Source: Desulfobacteraceae bacterium
GTDB lineage: Bacteria; Desulfobacterota; DSM-4660; Desulfatiglandales; Desulfatiglandaceae
Assembly (NCBI GenBank): GCA_016844935.1
Contig: JAERTK010000143.1
Coordinates: 1 to 64,000, forward strand
DNA length: 64,000 bases
Reading direction: 5' to 3'
The notes below the pieces were generated by a model. That model searched no databases and had not been told where the DNA came from. It saw only the letters and a program-made list of their open reading frames with translations. Shown here piece by piece: positions 33,722 to 42,632 of the stretch (position 1 is the first letter of the stretch; the number at the start of each line of letters is the position of its first letter). Position numbers and translations under genes: made by a program.

Positions 33722-34780
33722 ATGCTCACCCAAAGAATCAAGAGACTCTCGCCTTACATTCCCGGGGAACAACCCCAGGACAGAACCTATATTAAGCTCA
33801 ACACCAATGAAAATCCCTATCCGCCCACACCTGAAATCGTACCTTTCCTGAAATCTTTTGATATTGAAAGGTTGCGACTTTATCCGGACCCTCTGTTCGG
33901 ACCTCTGAGGGCGGCGATCGCAGAACGCTTCCAACTTGATTCATCACAGGTTTTTGTGGGGAACGGCTCCGACGAAGTGCTGGCCTTTGCCTTCTATGCG
34001 TTTTTTGACAGCGCCAGGGGTAGGCTGCTTTTTCCTGAGTTCAGTTACAGCTTCTACCCGGTCTATTGCGATTTTTACGGTATCGAATACCGGAAAATAC
34101 CGCTCGATGAGAACTTTTCCATTGAGATAAACGACTATCTAGCAGAGGAGCGTTCCTGCGGGATTGTTTTCCCCAATCCCAACGCCCCCACCGGAATTGT
34201 ACTTCCCCTTAAAAAGATAACGGAACTTCTGGAACAATACCCAGAAGATCGGGTTGTGGTTATTGATGAAGCTTACATTGATTTTGGTGGAGAGAGTGCG
34301 GTTTCCCTCATAGACCGGTTTAAAAACCTTCTGGTTATCAGGACCTTTTCTAAAAGCATGTCCCTTGCAGCCCTGAGGCTCGGGTTTGCCATGGGGGACA
34401 AGGATTTGGTGGGCGCACTTTTTGCGGTGAAGGATTCGTTCAATTCTTACCCTGCCGATCTGATTGCTCAGAAAATCGGAGAAATTGCCATCCGTGATAC
34501 GGAATACTACCGTTCTATTACAGAAAAAATTATCCAGAGCAGGGAATCTCTTTCAATACAGCTTGAAGATCTTGGGTGGCATGTGCTGCCCTCGGGTGCA
34601 AATTTTATATTTGTGGAGAAAAAAGGGTTGAGCGGCGAAACAGTATACAAAACCCTGAAGGAGGAAGGGATTCTCGTTCGGTATTTCAACCTGGAAGGCA
34701 TCAGGAATTTCGTTCGCATTACCATCGGAACCCATGAGGACATGGAAGCCCTGATGAATTCGATCCGGGCACTTTTCTGA
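33722..34780 (+). CDS. hisC: Histidinol-phosphate aminotransferase
   Basis: This 352-aa fold-type I PLP enzyme converts imidazole-acetol phosphate and glutamate to histidinol phosphate in histidine synthesis; relatives also transaminate aromatic amino acids. Landmarks: LNTNENPYPPTP near the N-terminus, FPNPNAPTG, VVIDEAYIDF, and PLP Lys in RTFSKSMSLAALRLG. Length is normal. No other his gene lies beside it. The following gene is a PLP enzyme of sulfur amino acid metabolism 27 bases on, which may be cotranscribed. Confidence 0.93.
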   Translation: MLTQRIKRLSPYIPGEQPQDRTYIKLNTNENPYPPTPEIVPFLKSFDIERLRLYPDPLFGPLRAAIAERFQLDSSQVFVGNGSDEVLAFAFYAFFDSARGRLLFPEFSYSFYPVYCDFYGIEYRKIPLDENFSIEINDYLAEERSCGIVFPNPNAPTGIVLPLKKITELLEQYPEDRVVVIDEAYIDFGGESAVSLIDRFKNLLVIRTFSKSMSLAALRLGFAMGDKDLVGALFAVKDSFNSYPADLIAQKIGEIAIRDTEYYRSITEKIIQSRESLSIQLEDLGWHVLPSGANFIFVEKKGLSGETVYKTLKEEGILVRYFNLEGIRNFVRITIGTHEDMEALMNSIRALF

Positions 34781-34807
34781 GAGCACAGCGCGAGGAGCCA
34801 TTGGCAT

Positions 34808-35968
34808 ATGAAAACCGGGAACCGGCATCTTGATACTAGGTTGATCCATGCGGGTGAGCCGAAACCACCCATTGAGGGCGCTGTCAGCATGCCCATTTTC
34901 CAGTCCTCCACATTCGCGGCGGAAGGTGAGCCCGGATATTATAATCTCAAATATATCCGCCTGAACAACACGCCCAATCACATTGCCCTCCACCGAAAAC
35001 TGGCTGCATCGGAAAATGCCGAAACGGCACTGGTGACCGCGAGCGGCATGGCGGCCATATCCACCACCTTGCTGGCAATCCTGTCAGTGGGAGATCACTT
35101 CCTGGCTCAGGACTGCCTCTATGGCGGCACAAACGATTTCATCACCGAGGATTTGCCGGCATGCGGCATTTCTTTCGACTTTATCGATGGCAGCGCCCCC
35201 GAAACCTGGGCGGCCAAATGTCGCCCCAACACCCGGGCCATACTGGTGGAGACCCTTACCAATCCGCTCCTTCAGGTGGCCGATCTCAAAGCCGTGGTTG
35301 CATTTGCCAGGAAAAACAGCTTTGTCTCTCTCATTGACAATACCTTTGCCAGTCCGGTGAACTTTCGTCCCGTTGAATGGGGGTTTGATCTTTCACTTCA
35401 CAGCGGCACAAAATACCTTAACGGGCACTCGGATATTGTGGCAGGCGCGGTCATCGGGTCTTCAACGTGGGTGGATCCCATTGCGCGGAAGCTGGCCCGT
35501 CTGGGCGGGTCTCTGGATCCCCACGCCTGTTTCCTGCTGCACCGGGGCATGAAAACCCTGGGTGTTCGCGTGAGATACCAAAACGATAGTGCATTCAAAC
35601 TGGCGCAATTTCTTGAAAGTCATCCCGCCATCCAAAGCGTCCACTATCCGGGTCTGAAAAGCCATTCAGGGCATATGCGGGCAGGGGAGTTACTGGATGG
35701 TTTCGGCGGTATGATGAGCTTTGAAGTGAAGGGCGGTGTCAACGCCGCCGACCGGATCCTGGAAAATGTAACTTTGCCCATTTCAGCCCCGAGCCTGGGG
35801 GGCGTTGAATCATTGATTACGCGCCCCGCCATCACCTCCCACGCCGGGGTGCCCCCCGAGGAACGCCGGGCCATGGGAATTTCAGACAGCCTCATCCGTC
35901 TTTCGGTTGGGCTGGAGGCTTCGGAAGATCTAATGGAGGATTTTGAACAGGCCCTTAAGAGGGTGTGA
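34808..35968 (+). CDS. Cys/Met-metabolism PLP enzyme (gamma-synthase/lyase)
   Basis: This 386-aa protein belongs to the cystathionine gamma-synthase, cystathionine beta/gamma-lyase and methionine gamma-lyase family. Visible are SGMAAISTTLLA, the PLP-phosphate region, DNTFASP, and PLP Lys in SGTKYLNGHSDIVAG. The C-terminal SLGGVESL and THAGV-like (TSHAGVPPEER) segments are characteristic. The N-terminal FQSSTFAAEGEPGYYNLKY region lacks the usual YSR sequence (Y-I-R here), so the exact reaction is open. Confidence 0.9.
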   Translation: MKTGNRHLDTRLIHAGEPKPPIEGAVSMPIFQSSTFAAEGEPGYYNLKYIRLNNTPNHIALHRKLAASENAETALVTASGMAAISTTLLAILSVGDHFLAQDCLYGGTNDFITEDLPACGISFDFIDGSAPETWAAKCRPNTRAILVETLTNPLLQVADLKAVVAFARKNSFVSLIDNTFASPVNFRPVEWGFDLSLHSGTKYLNGHSDIVAGAVIGSSTWVDPIARKLARLGGSLDPHACFLLHRGMKTLGVRVRYQNDSAFKLAQFLESHPAIQSVHYPGLKSHSGHMRAGELLDGFGGMMSFEVKGGVNAADRILENVTLPISAPSLGGVESLITRPAITSHAGVPPEERRAMGISDSLIRLSVGLEASEDLMEDFEQALKRV

Positions 35969-36028
35969 AGAAGGAAAAATGAGAGGCTTGTTTCAAACCG
36001 TTAAAGTTGCCGTGGTTACGAATGAGGA

Positions 36029-36583
36029 TCAGTAATACCAGTAGGGGGTATACCAGGGACCCCACATGCCCCAGGGGCCCCATGGCGCGCCCATGGGGTA
36101 CCAGGGATAGGGATCATAGGGAAGGGGTTTTGTCTTTTTCCACAGGTGAATGGCTTCTGCCCGGATGAGGGGATAGGGGTAGTCCATTTTCCCCAGTTTC
36201 ATGTGTTTCACACCGAGGACCTTTCCCGCAATGGTCACCTGCCTCTGTTTGCTGTAGATTTCTGGGTCCAGAAAATCATGGTATTCCGCCAGAAACCGTC
36301 CCTCTGAAACGTCTGTACGGGTGGGTCTTTTTTCCCAGTCCATTTCGGTCTGGTAGATTTCAAGGGCGGCCCCGCCAGGTGTATTGGTGGTTCTGACGAT
36401 GATCCCCGCCAGAAGGACTACCTGCCCCTCATAAGCCGCCGGGTTTTTTTTGAGAGCTTCAAAAGTGATATCCCCATTGACCCTTTCGAGTACGGCTCTG
36501 GGGATAATGGTCGCACAGCCCCATCCCGAAAGGCCCATTGTGAGTATGACCAGAATCATCCTGATTATCATGGGGAACCCCAT
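36029..36583 (-). CDS. Slp-family outer-membrane lipoprotein
   Basis: This protein of about 184 aa matches the Slp family pattern: ITFEALKKNPAAYEGQVVLL, EIYQTEMDW, SEGRFLAEYHDFLDPEIY, and IRAEAIHLW. The signal peptide ends SGWGC, an atypical lipobox. It ends in a Trp/Pro/Tyr-rich tail (WGPWGMWGPWYTPYWYY), unlike E. coli Slp. ATG 36583 begins one base after the upstream gene's stop, suggesting coupling; ATG 36571 is possible. It is a paralogue of the next gene. Confidence 0.85.
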   Translation of the reverse strand: MGFPMIIRMILVILTMGLSGWGCATIIPRAVLERVNGDITFEALKKNPAAYEGQVVLLAGIIVRTTNTPGGAALEIYQTEMDWEKRPTRTDVSEGRFLAEYHDFLDPEIYSKQRQVTIAGKVLGVKHMKLGKMDYPYPLIRAEAIHLWKKTKPLPYDPYPWYPMGAPWGPWGMWGPWYTPYWYY

Positions 36584-36584
36584 A

Positions 36585-37109
36585 TCAAAAACCGTAACCG
36601 CCGAACCCGATGCCGATGCCAAAAACCACGCGGGGTTCGGAGTCGGGGATGTTTTCAATGGGCCAAAGGTAATGGGTGTTTTCTTCTATGACGGGATAGG
36701 TATAAGGGATTTCACTCAGCTGGCGGATTTCTTTCCCCGTGATCCTCCCCACAATGGTAATCCGTCTCCCTTTGGCATAAATGGCGGGATCCAGAAATTC
36801 CGGAACAGTCGCTATGAACCGCCCTTGGGACTGGTCGTTTGCAGACGGTTTGAGATCGCCGTCAAGGGCACGCTGAAGGACCATCAGGGTGGTTTTTTCG
36901 GGTTGGTTCTCCGTTGAGATAATATCGCCGCCCAGGACCACCGTTTTGCCCAGAAAGGTTTCTGGGTTACGGCTCAGAGCCTGAAAAGAAATGCTCTGAT
37001 CAACCCCCTTCAATTCTTCGGGGGGGATGGTTTTGGCACATGCCGCCAGCAATGGGAGGAGTGCCCATAAGGTCCAGTAAAAAATTCTGATGCGTGTTGT
37101 GGTCGCCAT
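36585..37109 (-). CDS. Slp-family outer-membrane lipoprotein (paralogue)
   Basis: This protein of about 174 aa has lipobox LLAAC and the same Slp segments as its neighbour: ISFQALSRNPETFLGKTVVLG, QSQGRFIATVPEFLDPAIY, EENTHYLWP. Slp in enteric bacteria rises on carbon starvation and acid stress; its biochemical role is not settled. Two tandem copies suggest a duplication, followed by divergence of the C-termini. The frame is open to an ATG at 37139; ATG 37109 gives a more regular signal peptide. Confidence 0.88.
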   Translation of the reverse strand: MATTTRIRIFYWTLWALLPLLAACAKTIPPEELKGVDQSISFQALSRNPETFLGKTVVLGGDIISTENQPEKTTLMVLQRALDGDLKPSANDQSQGRFIATVPEFLDPAIYAKGRRITIVGRITGKEIRQLSEIPYTYPVIEENTHYLWPIENIPDSEPRVVFGIGIGFGGYGF

Positions 37110-37317
37110 ATGAGGATAAATTTTTTTCCGAGGCCTCATTTTAAGGATTCAGATTGTACAGTTTATGATCATGGAGTGTAACACTGGGAAATCTGGCTGT
37201 AAATGAAATTTCAAACCATTTTTCGGGTCTTTGAGCGTTTGATCAGATTTCTTCATAAAATGATGATAGGATACCATTCTTCGACCGGTTACCGCTTCTG
37301 TAAAGGAGATCGACATT

Positions 37318-38847
37318 ATGAAAAATACAACTGAGGAAACCGTTCAGCTTCATCCGAATGACAGTGTGGCGGTCGCCATGGTCGACTTGCCCTCCGGAAC
37401 TGGATTATCTCGTTCGAAAGCCGCGTGCCGCTGCAATATACCGGCGGGGCACAAGGTTGCAATACGGTCTGTCAGTGCTGGAGAGCCGATCTTGAAATAT
37501 GGTCAGATCATCGGTTTTGCTTCAAGAGATATTCTGCCGGGGGAACATGTGCATACCCACAACGTGGAAATGGGGGATTTCCATCGGGATTATGCCTTTG
37601 GGGTGGATGCGACGGCTGGCAATGTGATTCCTCCGGATCAGAGGGCTTCATTCAGAGGGATTGTCCGTGAGGACGGGCGGGTGGGGACACGCAACTACAT
37701 CGGCGTTCTGGCGACGGTGAGTTGTTCCGTGAGCGTTGTGAAATGGATAGAGGATGCGTTTACCGAAGAAGTGATGGCGCGCTATCCCAATGTGGAGGGG
37801 GTGGTGGCGTTAGGCCACGGCGCGGGATGCGCCACGGCACCGGATAACGAAGGGTTTGTGTTTCTTCAGCGGGTTTTGGCGGGATATGCACGGCATCCGA
37901 ATTTTGCGGGGGTCCTCATTGTGGGGCTTGGATGTGAAGTGAATCATACGGATTGTCTTCTGAACAATACGGGGTTGGAGACCGGCCTTTTTTTGAATAC
38001 CCTGGATATCCAAGCCTCAGGCGGTTCCACAAAAACAGTGGCGGCGGGGGTTTCCATGGTCAAAGAGATGCTTAAAAAAGCAGACAGGGTGGAGCGAACA
38101 GAAGTTTCCGCGGAAAACCTGTTGGTGGGGCTTGAATGCGGGGGCTCGGATGCCTATTCGGGTATTACCGCCAATCCCGTACTGGGTGCGGCGGTGGACC
38201 TACTGGTGGCTCACGGGGGTGCCGCAATCTTGAGTGAAACGCCTGAAATCTATGGCGCCGAGCAGCTCCTGACCCGCAGAGCCAACAGCCGGGCCGTCGG
38301 GGAAAAGCTGGTGGAGCGGATCCACTGGTGGGAATCCCACACTGCGCGGTTTGGCGGAAATATCAATAACAATCCGAGCCCCGGCAACAAGGCGGGGGGG
38401 CTGACCACCATCCTTGAAAAATCCCTGGGCGCCGCCGCAAAAGGGGGCAGCACAAACCTCATGATGGTTTGTGGCTATGGGGAAGCAGTTTCCGCCAAGG
38501 GCCTCGTATTTATGGACACGCCGGGGTACGATCCCGTGTCCGTCACCGGAATGATTGCGGGGGGTGCCAACCTGGTTTGTTTCACCACGGGTCGCGGAAC
38601 GGTTTGCGGTTTCAAGCCGGTTCCCACCATCAAACTGGCTTCCAATACCCCCATGTATGAACGCCTCAAGGACGATATGGATGTGAACTGCGGCGGAATT
38701 GTGGATGGAAGTGCCGGGGTTCAGGAAATGGGCAAACGTGTTTTCGATCTCATACTGAAAACCGCATCGGGGGGGGGCACGAAAAGTGAAGAACACGGTT
38801 TTGGTGACAATGAATTTGTGCCCTGGCATTTCGGCCCTGTCATGTGA
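37318..38847 (+). CDS. UxaA-family dehydratase (altronate dehydratase-like)
   Basis: This 509-aa protein joins an N-terminal SAF domain (about 1-90, HKVAIRSVSAGEPILKYG) to the UxaA catalytic domain (VREDGRVGTRNYIG, GHGAGCA, LECGGSDAYSG, GNKAGGLTTILEKSLGA). In E. coli UxaA is an iron-dependent D-altronate dehydratase; the wider family includes galactarate and other sugar-acid dehydratases, so the substrate is open. No uronate pathway genes are near. A promoter is not obvious in the 178 bases upstream; AGGAGAT precedes the ATG. Confidence 0.9.
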   Translation: MKNTTEETVQLHPNDSVAVAMVDLPSGTGLSRSKAACRCNIPAGHKVAIRSVSAGEPILKYGQIIGFASRDILPGEHVHTHNVEMGDFHRDYAFGVDATAGNVIPPDQRASFRGIVREDGRVGTRNYIGVLATVSCSVSVVKWIEDAFTEEVMARYPNVEGVVALGHGAGCATAPDNEGFVFLQRVLAGYARHPNFAGVLIVGLGCEVNHTDCLLNNTGLETGLFLNTLDIQASGGSTKTVAAGVSMVKEMLKKADRVERTEVSAENLLVGLECGGSDAYSGITANPVLGAAVDLLVAHGGAAILSETPEIYGAEQLLTRRANSRAVGEKLVERIHWWESHTARFGGNINNNPSPGNKAGGLTTILEKSLGAAAKGGSTNLMMVCGYGEAVSAKGLVFMDTPGYDPVSVTGMIAGGANLVCFTTGRGTVCGFKPVPTIKLASNTPMYERLKDDMDVNCGGIVDGSAGVQEMGKRVFDLILKTASGGGTKSEEHGFGDNEFVPWHFGPVM

Positions 38848-38981
38848 TAGAAAAAAGCATTTCGTCCTTTCTAAACCTGACCGCTTTGGATTGCGGTTTT
38901 AAAAGCCTTGCACCCCATATACCTGTGGGCTATAATTCCCCCCATTCTGCTGTGGACCCTAAAAAAGAGGGAGTTTTGGCA

Positions 38982-40175
38982 ATGAAAGAAGTGGTTCTCA
39001 TTGTAGATGATAACATGGTCAACCGGAAGCTTCTGGTTGGTATTTTAAAAAAGGAAGGCTATTCCCTTCTGGAGGCTGAGGATGGGGAACAGGCCATAGA
39101 AACGGCGTCTCGCGAACTGCCGGACCTGATCCTGTTGGACATCATGATGCCCAAAAAAGATGGTTATGATGTTTGCATCCAACTCAAGGGCGATAAGAAA
39201 ACAGACAATATCCCCATCATATTCCTTTCGGCAAAAAGCCAGACGGAAGATAAGATTAAAGGGCTTGATCTGGGCGGCGCTGACTATGTGACAAAGCCTT
39301 TTGATCGTGGAGAAGTGCTTGCACGGGTGAAAGCCCAGCTGAAGATCGTGGGACTCACCAGGGAGTTGATCAGCGCCAATGAGGAATTGCTCCATAAGCA
39401 AGAGAAACTGGATGAAGATTTAAAGGCTGCTGCCGGGATACAACAAAGCCTGTTGCCCAAGAATATCCCCGAGATGGAAGCGCTTGAAATGGCATGGCGG
39501 TTCATGCCCTGCGACAGAATCGGAGGGGACATTTTCAACGCGGTGCGGCTGGATGAGGACCATTGGGGTTTCTATATGCTCGATGTGAGCGGACATGGGG
39601 TTCCTTCTGCCCTGGTGGCGGTTTCCGCATCCCAGATGCTCCACGCCCGGAATGACCGTCTCCTAAAAAAAAGTATAGAAACCCCCCCTTACTACGAAAT
39701 TGTACGGCCTTCCCGAGTGCTGGAAACCCTTGACGAGGAGTTTCCCATTGGTCGTTTTGATAAATACTTTACCATGAGCTACATCATCATCAATACGGAT
39801 TTGAATCGCATCACTTACAGCAATGCGGCCCATCCTCCACCGGTGTTGGTGCGCAGGGACGGCAGCGTGGAATTGTTGGAAAAAGGGGGAACCATCATCG
39901 GCATGGGCGGTATGCTTCCGTTCGAAGAGGGGACCATAGAGATTCAGCCCGGAGACCGGTTGTTCCTTTATACGGACGGGACAGTGGAATATCAGAACAA
40001 AGACGGTGAGCTGTACGGGGATGATCGTTTTTTTTCGGAAATTTCCAGATTGAAGGACCGGTCTCTTACTGAACATATTGACGGAATTATCGATGCCATT
40101 ATGGGTTTTGGTGATCGATTCCCGCCCCAGGATGATTTGACCCTGCTCGGAGTTGAATTGGGCATTAAATCTTGA
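38982..40175 (+). CDS. RsbU-like receiver-PP2C phosphatase
   Basis: This 397-aa protein has a receiver domain (about 4-120: VLIVDDNMVNRKLL; Asp in LILLDIMMPKKDG; Lys in VTKPFD), a helical linker, and a SpoIIE/RsbU PP2C phosphatase domain (IGGDIFNAVRL, MLDVSGHGVPSALV, YTDGTVE). On phosphorylation it would dephosphorylate the anti-anti-sigma factor encoded two genes downstream. ATG 38982 follows AGAGGGAG. The frame upstream reaches into the previous gene but has no ribosome site. Confidence 0.93.
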   Translation: MKEVVLIVDDNMVNRKLLVGILKKEGYSLLEAEDGEQAIETASRELPDLILLDIMMPKKDGYDVCIQLKGDKKTDNIPIIFLSAKSQTEDKIKGLDLGGADYVTKPFDRGEVLARVKAQLKIVGLTRELISANEELLHKQEKLDEDLKAAAGIQQSLLPKNIPEMEALEMAWRFMPCDRIGGDIFNAVRLDEDHWGFYMLDVSGHGVPSALVAVSASQMLHARNDRLLKKSIETPPYYEIVRPSRVLETLDEEFPIGRFDKYFTMSYIIINTDLNRITYSNAAHPPPVLVRRDGSVELLEKGGTIIGMGGMLPFEEGTIEIQPGDRLFLYTDGTVEYQNKDGELYGDDRFFSEISRLKDRSLTEHIDGIIDAIMGFGDRFPPQDDLTLLGVELGIKS

Positions 40176-40212
40176 TCAACCAACCGTCGAGATATGAGAA
40201 AGGGCTGTTGAC

Positions 40213-40650
40213 ATGGGCTTAAGGAAGGTAAAACTCATCATCGAAAGCGATTTAAATGACGTTCCTTTGGTGGGAATCGCGGTGAACAGGTTCTGCGTCT
40301 ATGCGGATTTCTCAGAAACCGATGCCTTTAATGTTGAATTGTGCGTCATTGAAGCCGTGACCAACAGCATTAAGCACGCCTACGGGGGAGAAAGCGGGCA
40401 AGAGGTGGTGGTCACCTTTACCCTTTCAGACGCTGAGGCTGTTTTTGAAATTTGCGATAAAGGTACGCCCATGGACCCTGGCAGGCTGAAAAGAGCCGAT
40501 CTGAGCGCTTCTCACATTGAGAAACTGAATATTGACAGCGTTGCAGATTGCGGCAGAGGTCTCGGGATCATGAAAGAGATCATGGACCGTGTTGAATACC
40601 GATCGGAAAAGGACCGTAACTGCCTGGTTTTGAAAAAAGATATTTCATAA
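40213..40650 (+). CDS. RsbW-like anti-sigma kinase
   Basis: This 145-aa GHKL ATPase of the SpoIIAB/RsbW family has the N-box VIEAVTNSIKHAYGG and the G boxes ICDKGTPMDP and CGRGLGIMKEIMD. In partner-switching systems it phosphorylates the STAS protein and binds a sigma factor or another target. It lies 37 bases after the phosphatase and 56 before the STAS gene. Confidence 0.92.
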   Translation: MGLRKVKLIIESDLNDVPLVGIAVNRFCVYADFSETDAFNVELCVIEAVTNSIKHAYGGESGQEVVVTFTLSDAEAVFEICDKGTPMDPGRLKRADLSASHIEKLNIDSVADCGRGLGIMKEIMDRVEYRSEKDRNCLVLKKDIS

Positions 40651-40706
40651 TCGGGGTTTTAGACAAACCGCGGGTTCACAAGGACCCCGTTTAGGGAGAT
40701 TTGAGC

Positions 40707-41039
40707 ATGGAAATTTCGCAAAAAAGGATAGAGGATATGGATGTGCTTGCGCTGACCGGCCGGTTGGAGGCCGCTTCTGCCAAGAAACTAAAAGGGTGTG
40801 TGGATGCTTTGGTGAAAGAAAAACGCGTCAAACTAATTGTGGATATGGCAGGTGTGGATTTCATCGATAGTTCTGGCCTGGGAACTCTGGTATCGTCCCT
40901 TCGCGCGGTGAATGAGGAGAAAGGGGATGTGAAGGTGGTCGCATTGCAAAAACAGGTTCGCAGTATTTTTGAATTGACGCGGTTGCACCGGATTTTCGGC
41001 ATTTTTGATAATGTGGAAGCCGCCACGAAGAGTTTCTGA
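40707..41039 (+). CDS. STAS-domain anti-anti-sigma factor
   Basis: This 110-aa single STAS domain resembles SpoIIAA/RsbV. The phosphorylatable Ser lies in VDFIDSSGLGTLVSS. Unphosphorylated it would sequester the RsbW-like kinase. The ATG at 40707 has AGGGAG at good spacing; a TTG two codons upstream is possible. It is the third gene of the switch cassette; no sigma factor gene is linked. Confidence 0.93.
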   Translation: MEISQKRIEDMDVLALTGRLEAASAKKLKGCVDALVKEKRVKLIVDMAGVDFIDSSGLGTLVSSLRAVNEEKGDVKVVALQKQVRSIFELTRLHRIFGIFDNVEAATKSF

Positions 41040-41063
41040 AAGCGTTATAAACGCTAAGGCGTA

Positions 41064-42554
41064 TCATTTTTCCCTAAAAAGCGTTAAAACGCCCAGGCTG
41101 ATGCCCACAACCAGCAGCGTAAGGGTTCCGATAACACCGATCATCCGGGAATGCCATGCACATTCAAGAAAGTCCCATTGCCTGGGCAGCTCCCGGGCGA
41201 AGGTTGCCCAGAAAATGCTCATAACGCTGGCCAGGACCGCTGTGCCGGCCTGCCATGGTTTTACCCAGCGGCATATCAACCCCAGGAGAAACAACCCCAC
41301 AAGTCCGCCGCCGGCAATGCCCGCCAGTTGCCAGCCGGTTTCAAGGGCCGTTCGGACCTCCATCATGGCCAACCCCGTCAGGGTTCCCAACACGCCCCAG
41401 ACCACCGTATAAACCCTTAACAACTTGATACTTTTTTTCTCGTCGGCGCCGGGGTTGATGTACCGTTTGTAAAAATCGAGCATCGTTAATGTGGAGACGC
41501 AATTAAGCGATGAATCGATGCTGCTCATGGCAGCCGCAAATATAGCCGCAATGAGCAGCCCCCTGAGGCCAACGGGAAATTGTGTGGCGATGAAATAGGG
41601 GTATATCTTGTCTCCAGTGAGAGACCCTTCAAGTGAAGCGGGGAGCAATTGGGCGTTGGCGGTGTAGAAAGAGAAAAGGGCCGTACCGATAAACAGGAAA
41701 AGGGCTGAAACGGGAATGTAGGCGATTGCCGCGATCCAGACGGATCGTGATGCGGCTTTGACGGATTGGGTGACCTGGTAGCGCTGCACATAATTCTGGT
41801 CCACGCCGAAATTCCTCAGGTTTTCAATGATACCGTATATGAGCACCACCCATGCGGTGGGAACAACGAAATCCGGACGCCAGTTTCCCAGGGAAAATTT
41901 CTGTTTTTGAGCGGCAATCTCGAACAGTTGGCCCGGACCTTCGGGCATGCCGGCGAGCAGGATGATAACGGAGACGATGGCGCCGCCGAAAAGGATTATG
42001 ACCTGAATCACGTCGGTCCAGATCACGGCTTCAATGCCGCCCAGCATCGTATAGCAGGTCACCCCGATGCCGGTGATAATGATGATGGTTGCATAGGACC
42101 ATCCCGTGAGATGGTGCAACACCAGGGAGACCAGAAAAAGGATCATGCCGATACGGGCTAAAGAGCCCAGCATGAAACTGATGCTTCCGTAGATGCGGGC
42201 CCAGGGCCCGAAACGCTGTTCCAGATATTCGTAGGCCGATATCTTGACCCTTGTTCTGTAAAGGGGAATAAAATAAAATGTGGCCACAAGGGCGGCGGGC
42301 GGCAAGGTGAGGGAAAACAGGAAGACATCCCAGTTGGCATTGTAGGCCTGGCCGGGATAAGCCAGAAACGTGATGCTGCTGACGAAAGTTCCCAGTATGG
42401 AAAGGCCCACCGCCCAGCTTGGAAGTCTTCCATCAGCGATCATAAACCCAGAACTGGTGCTGCTTTTCTTTCGGAAATAAGCACCGAAAAGTATAACGGC
42501 CAGAAAATAGAAAACAAGGATCAGTTTGTCCGTCAGTAGAAATTGTGTCTGCAT
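41064..42554 (-). CDS. Sodium:solute symporter (SSS family)
   Basis: This 496-aa membrane protein has about 13 helices, in keeping with the SSS family. Signatures: ADGRLPSWAVGLSILGTFVSS in the first helices, GGIEAVIWTDVIQ in the middle, and AAIFAAAMSSIDSSLNC, the typical sodium-site helix with paired Ser. It imports a solute such as a sugar, amino acid or carboxylate with sodium. It is divergent, 78 bases apart, from the glycosyltransferase-like gene. Confidence 0.92.
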   Translation of the reverse strand: MQTQFLLTDKLILVFYFLAVILFGAYFRKKSSTSSGFMIADGRLPSWAVGLSILGTFVSSITFLAYPGQAYNANWDVFLFSLTLPPAALVATFYFIPLYRTRVKISAYEYLEQRFGPWARIYGSISFMLGSLARIGMILFLVSLVLHHLTGWSYATIIIITGIGVTCYTMLGGIEAVIWTDVIQVIILFGGAIVSVIILLAGMPEGPGQLFEIAAQKQKFSLGNWRPDFVVPTAWVVLIYGIIENLRNFGVDQNYVQRYQVTQSVKAASRSVWIAAIAYIPVSALFLFIGTALFSFYTANAQLLPASLEGSLTGDKIYPYFIATQFPVGLRGLLIAAIFAAAMSSIDSSLNCVSTLTMLDFYKRYINPGADEKKSIKLLRVYTVVWGVLGTLTGLAMMEVRTALETGWQLAGIAGGGLVGLFLLGLICRWVKPWQAGTAVLASVMSIFWATFARELPRQWDFLECAWHSRMIGVIGTLTLLVVGISLGVLTLFREK

Positions 42555-42632
42555 AGGGCGATTCCCATTGGGTGTTTTGGGCGGGAGGTTAACCCAACAA
42601 AGGCCCTTCCCGCAAGCAAAAAGGATGTGTTC

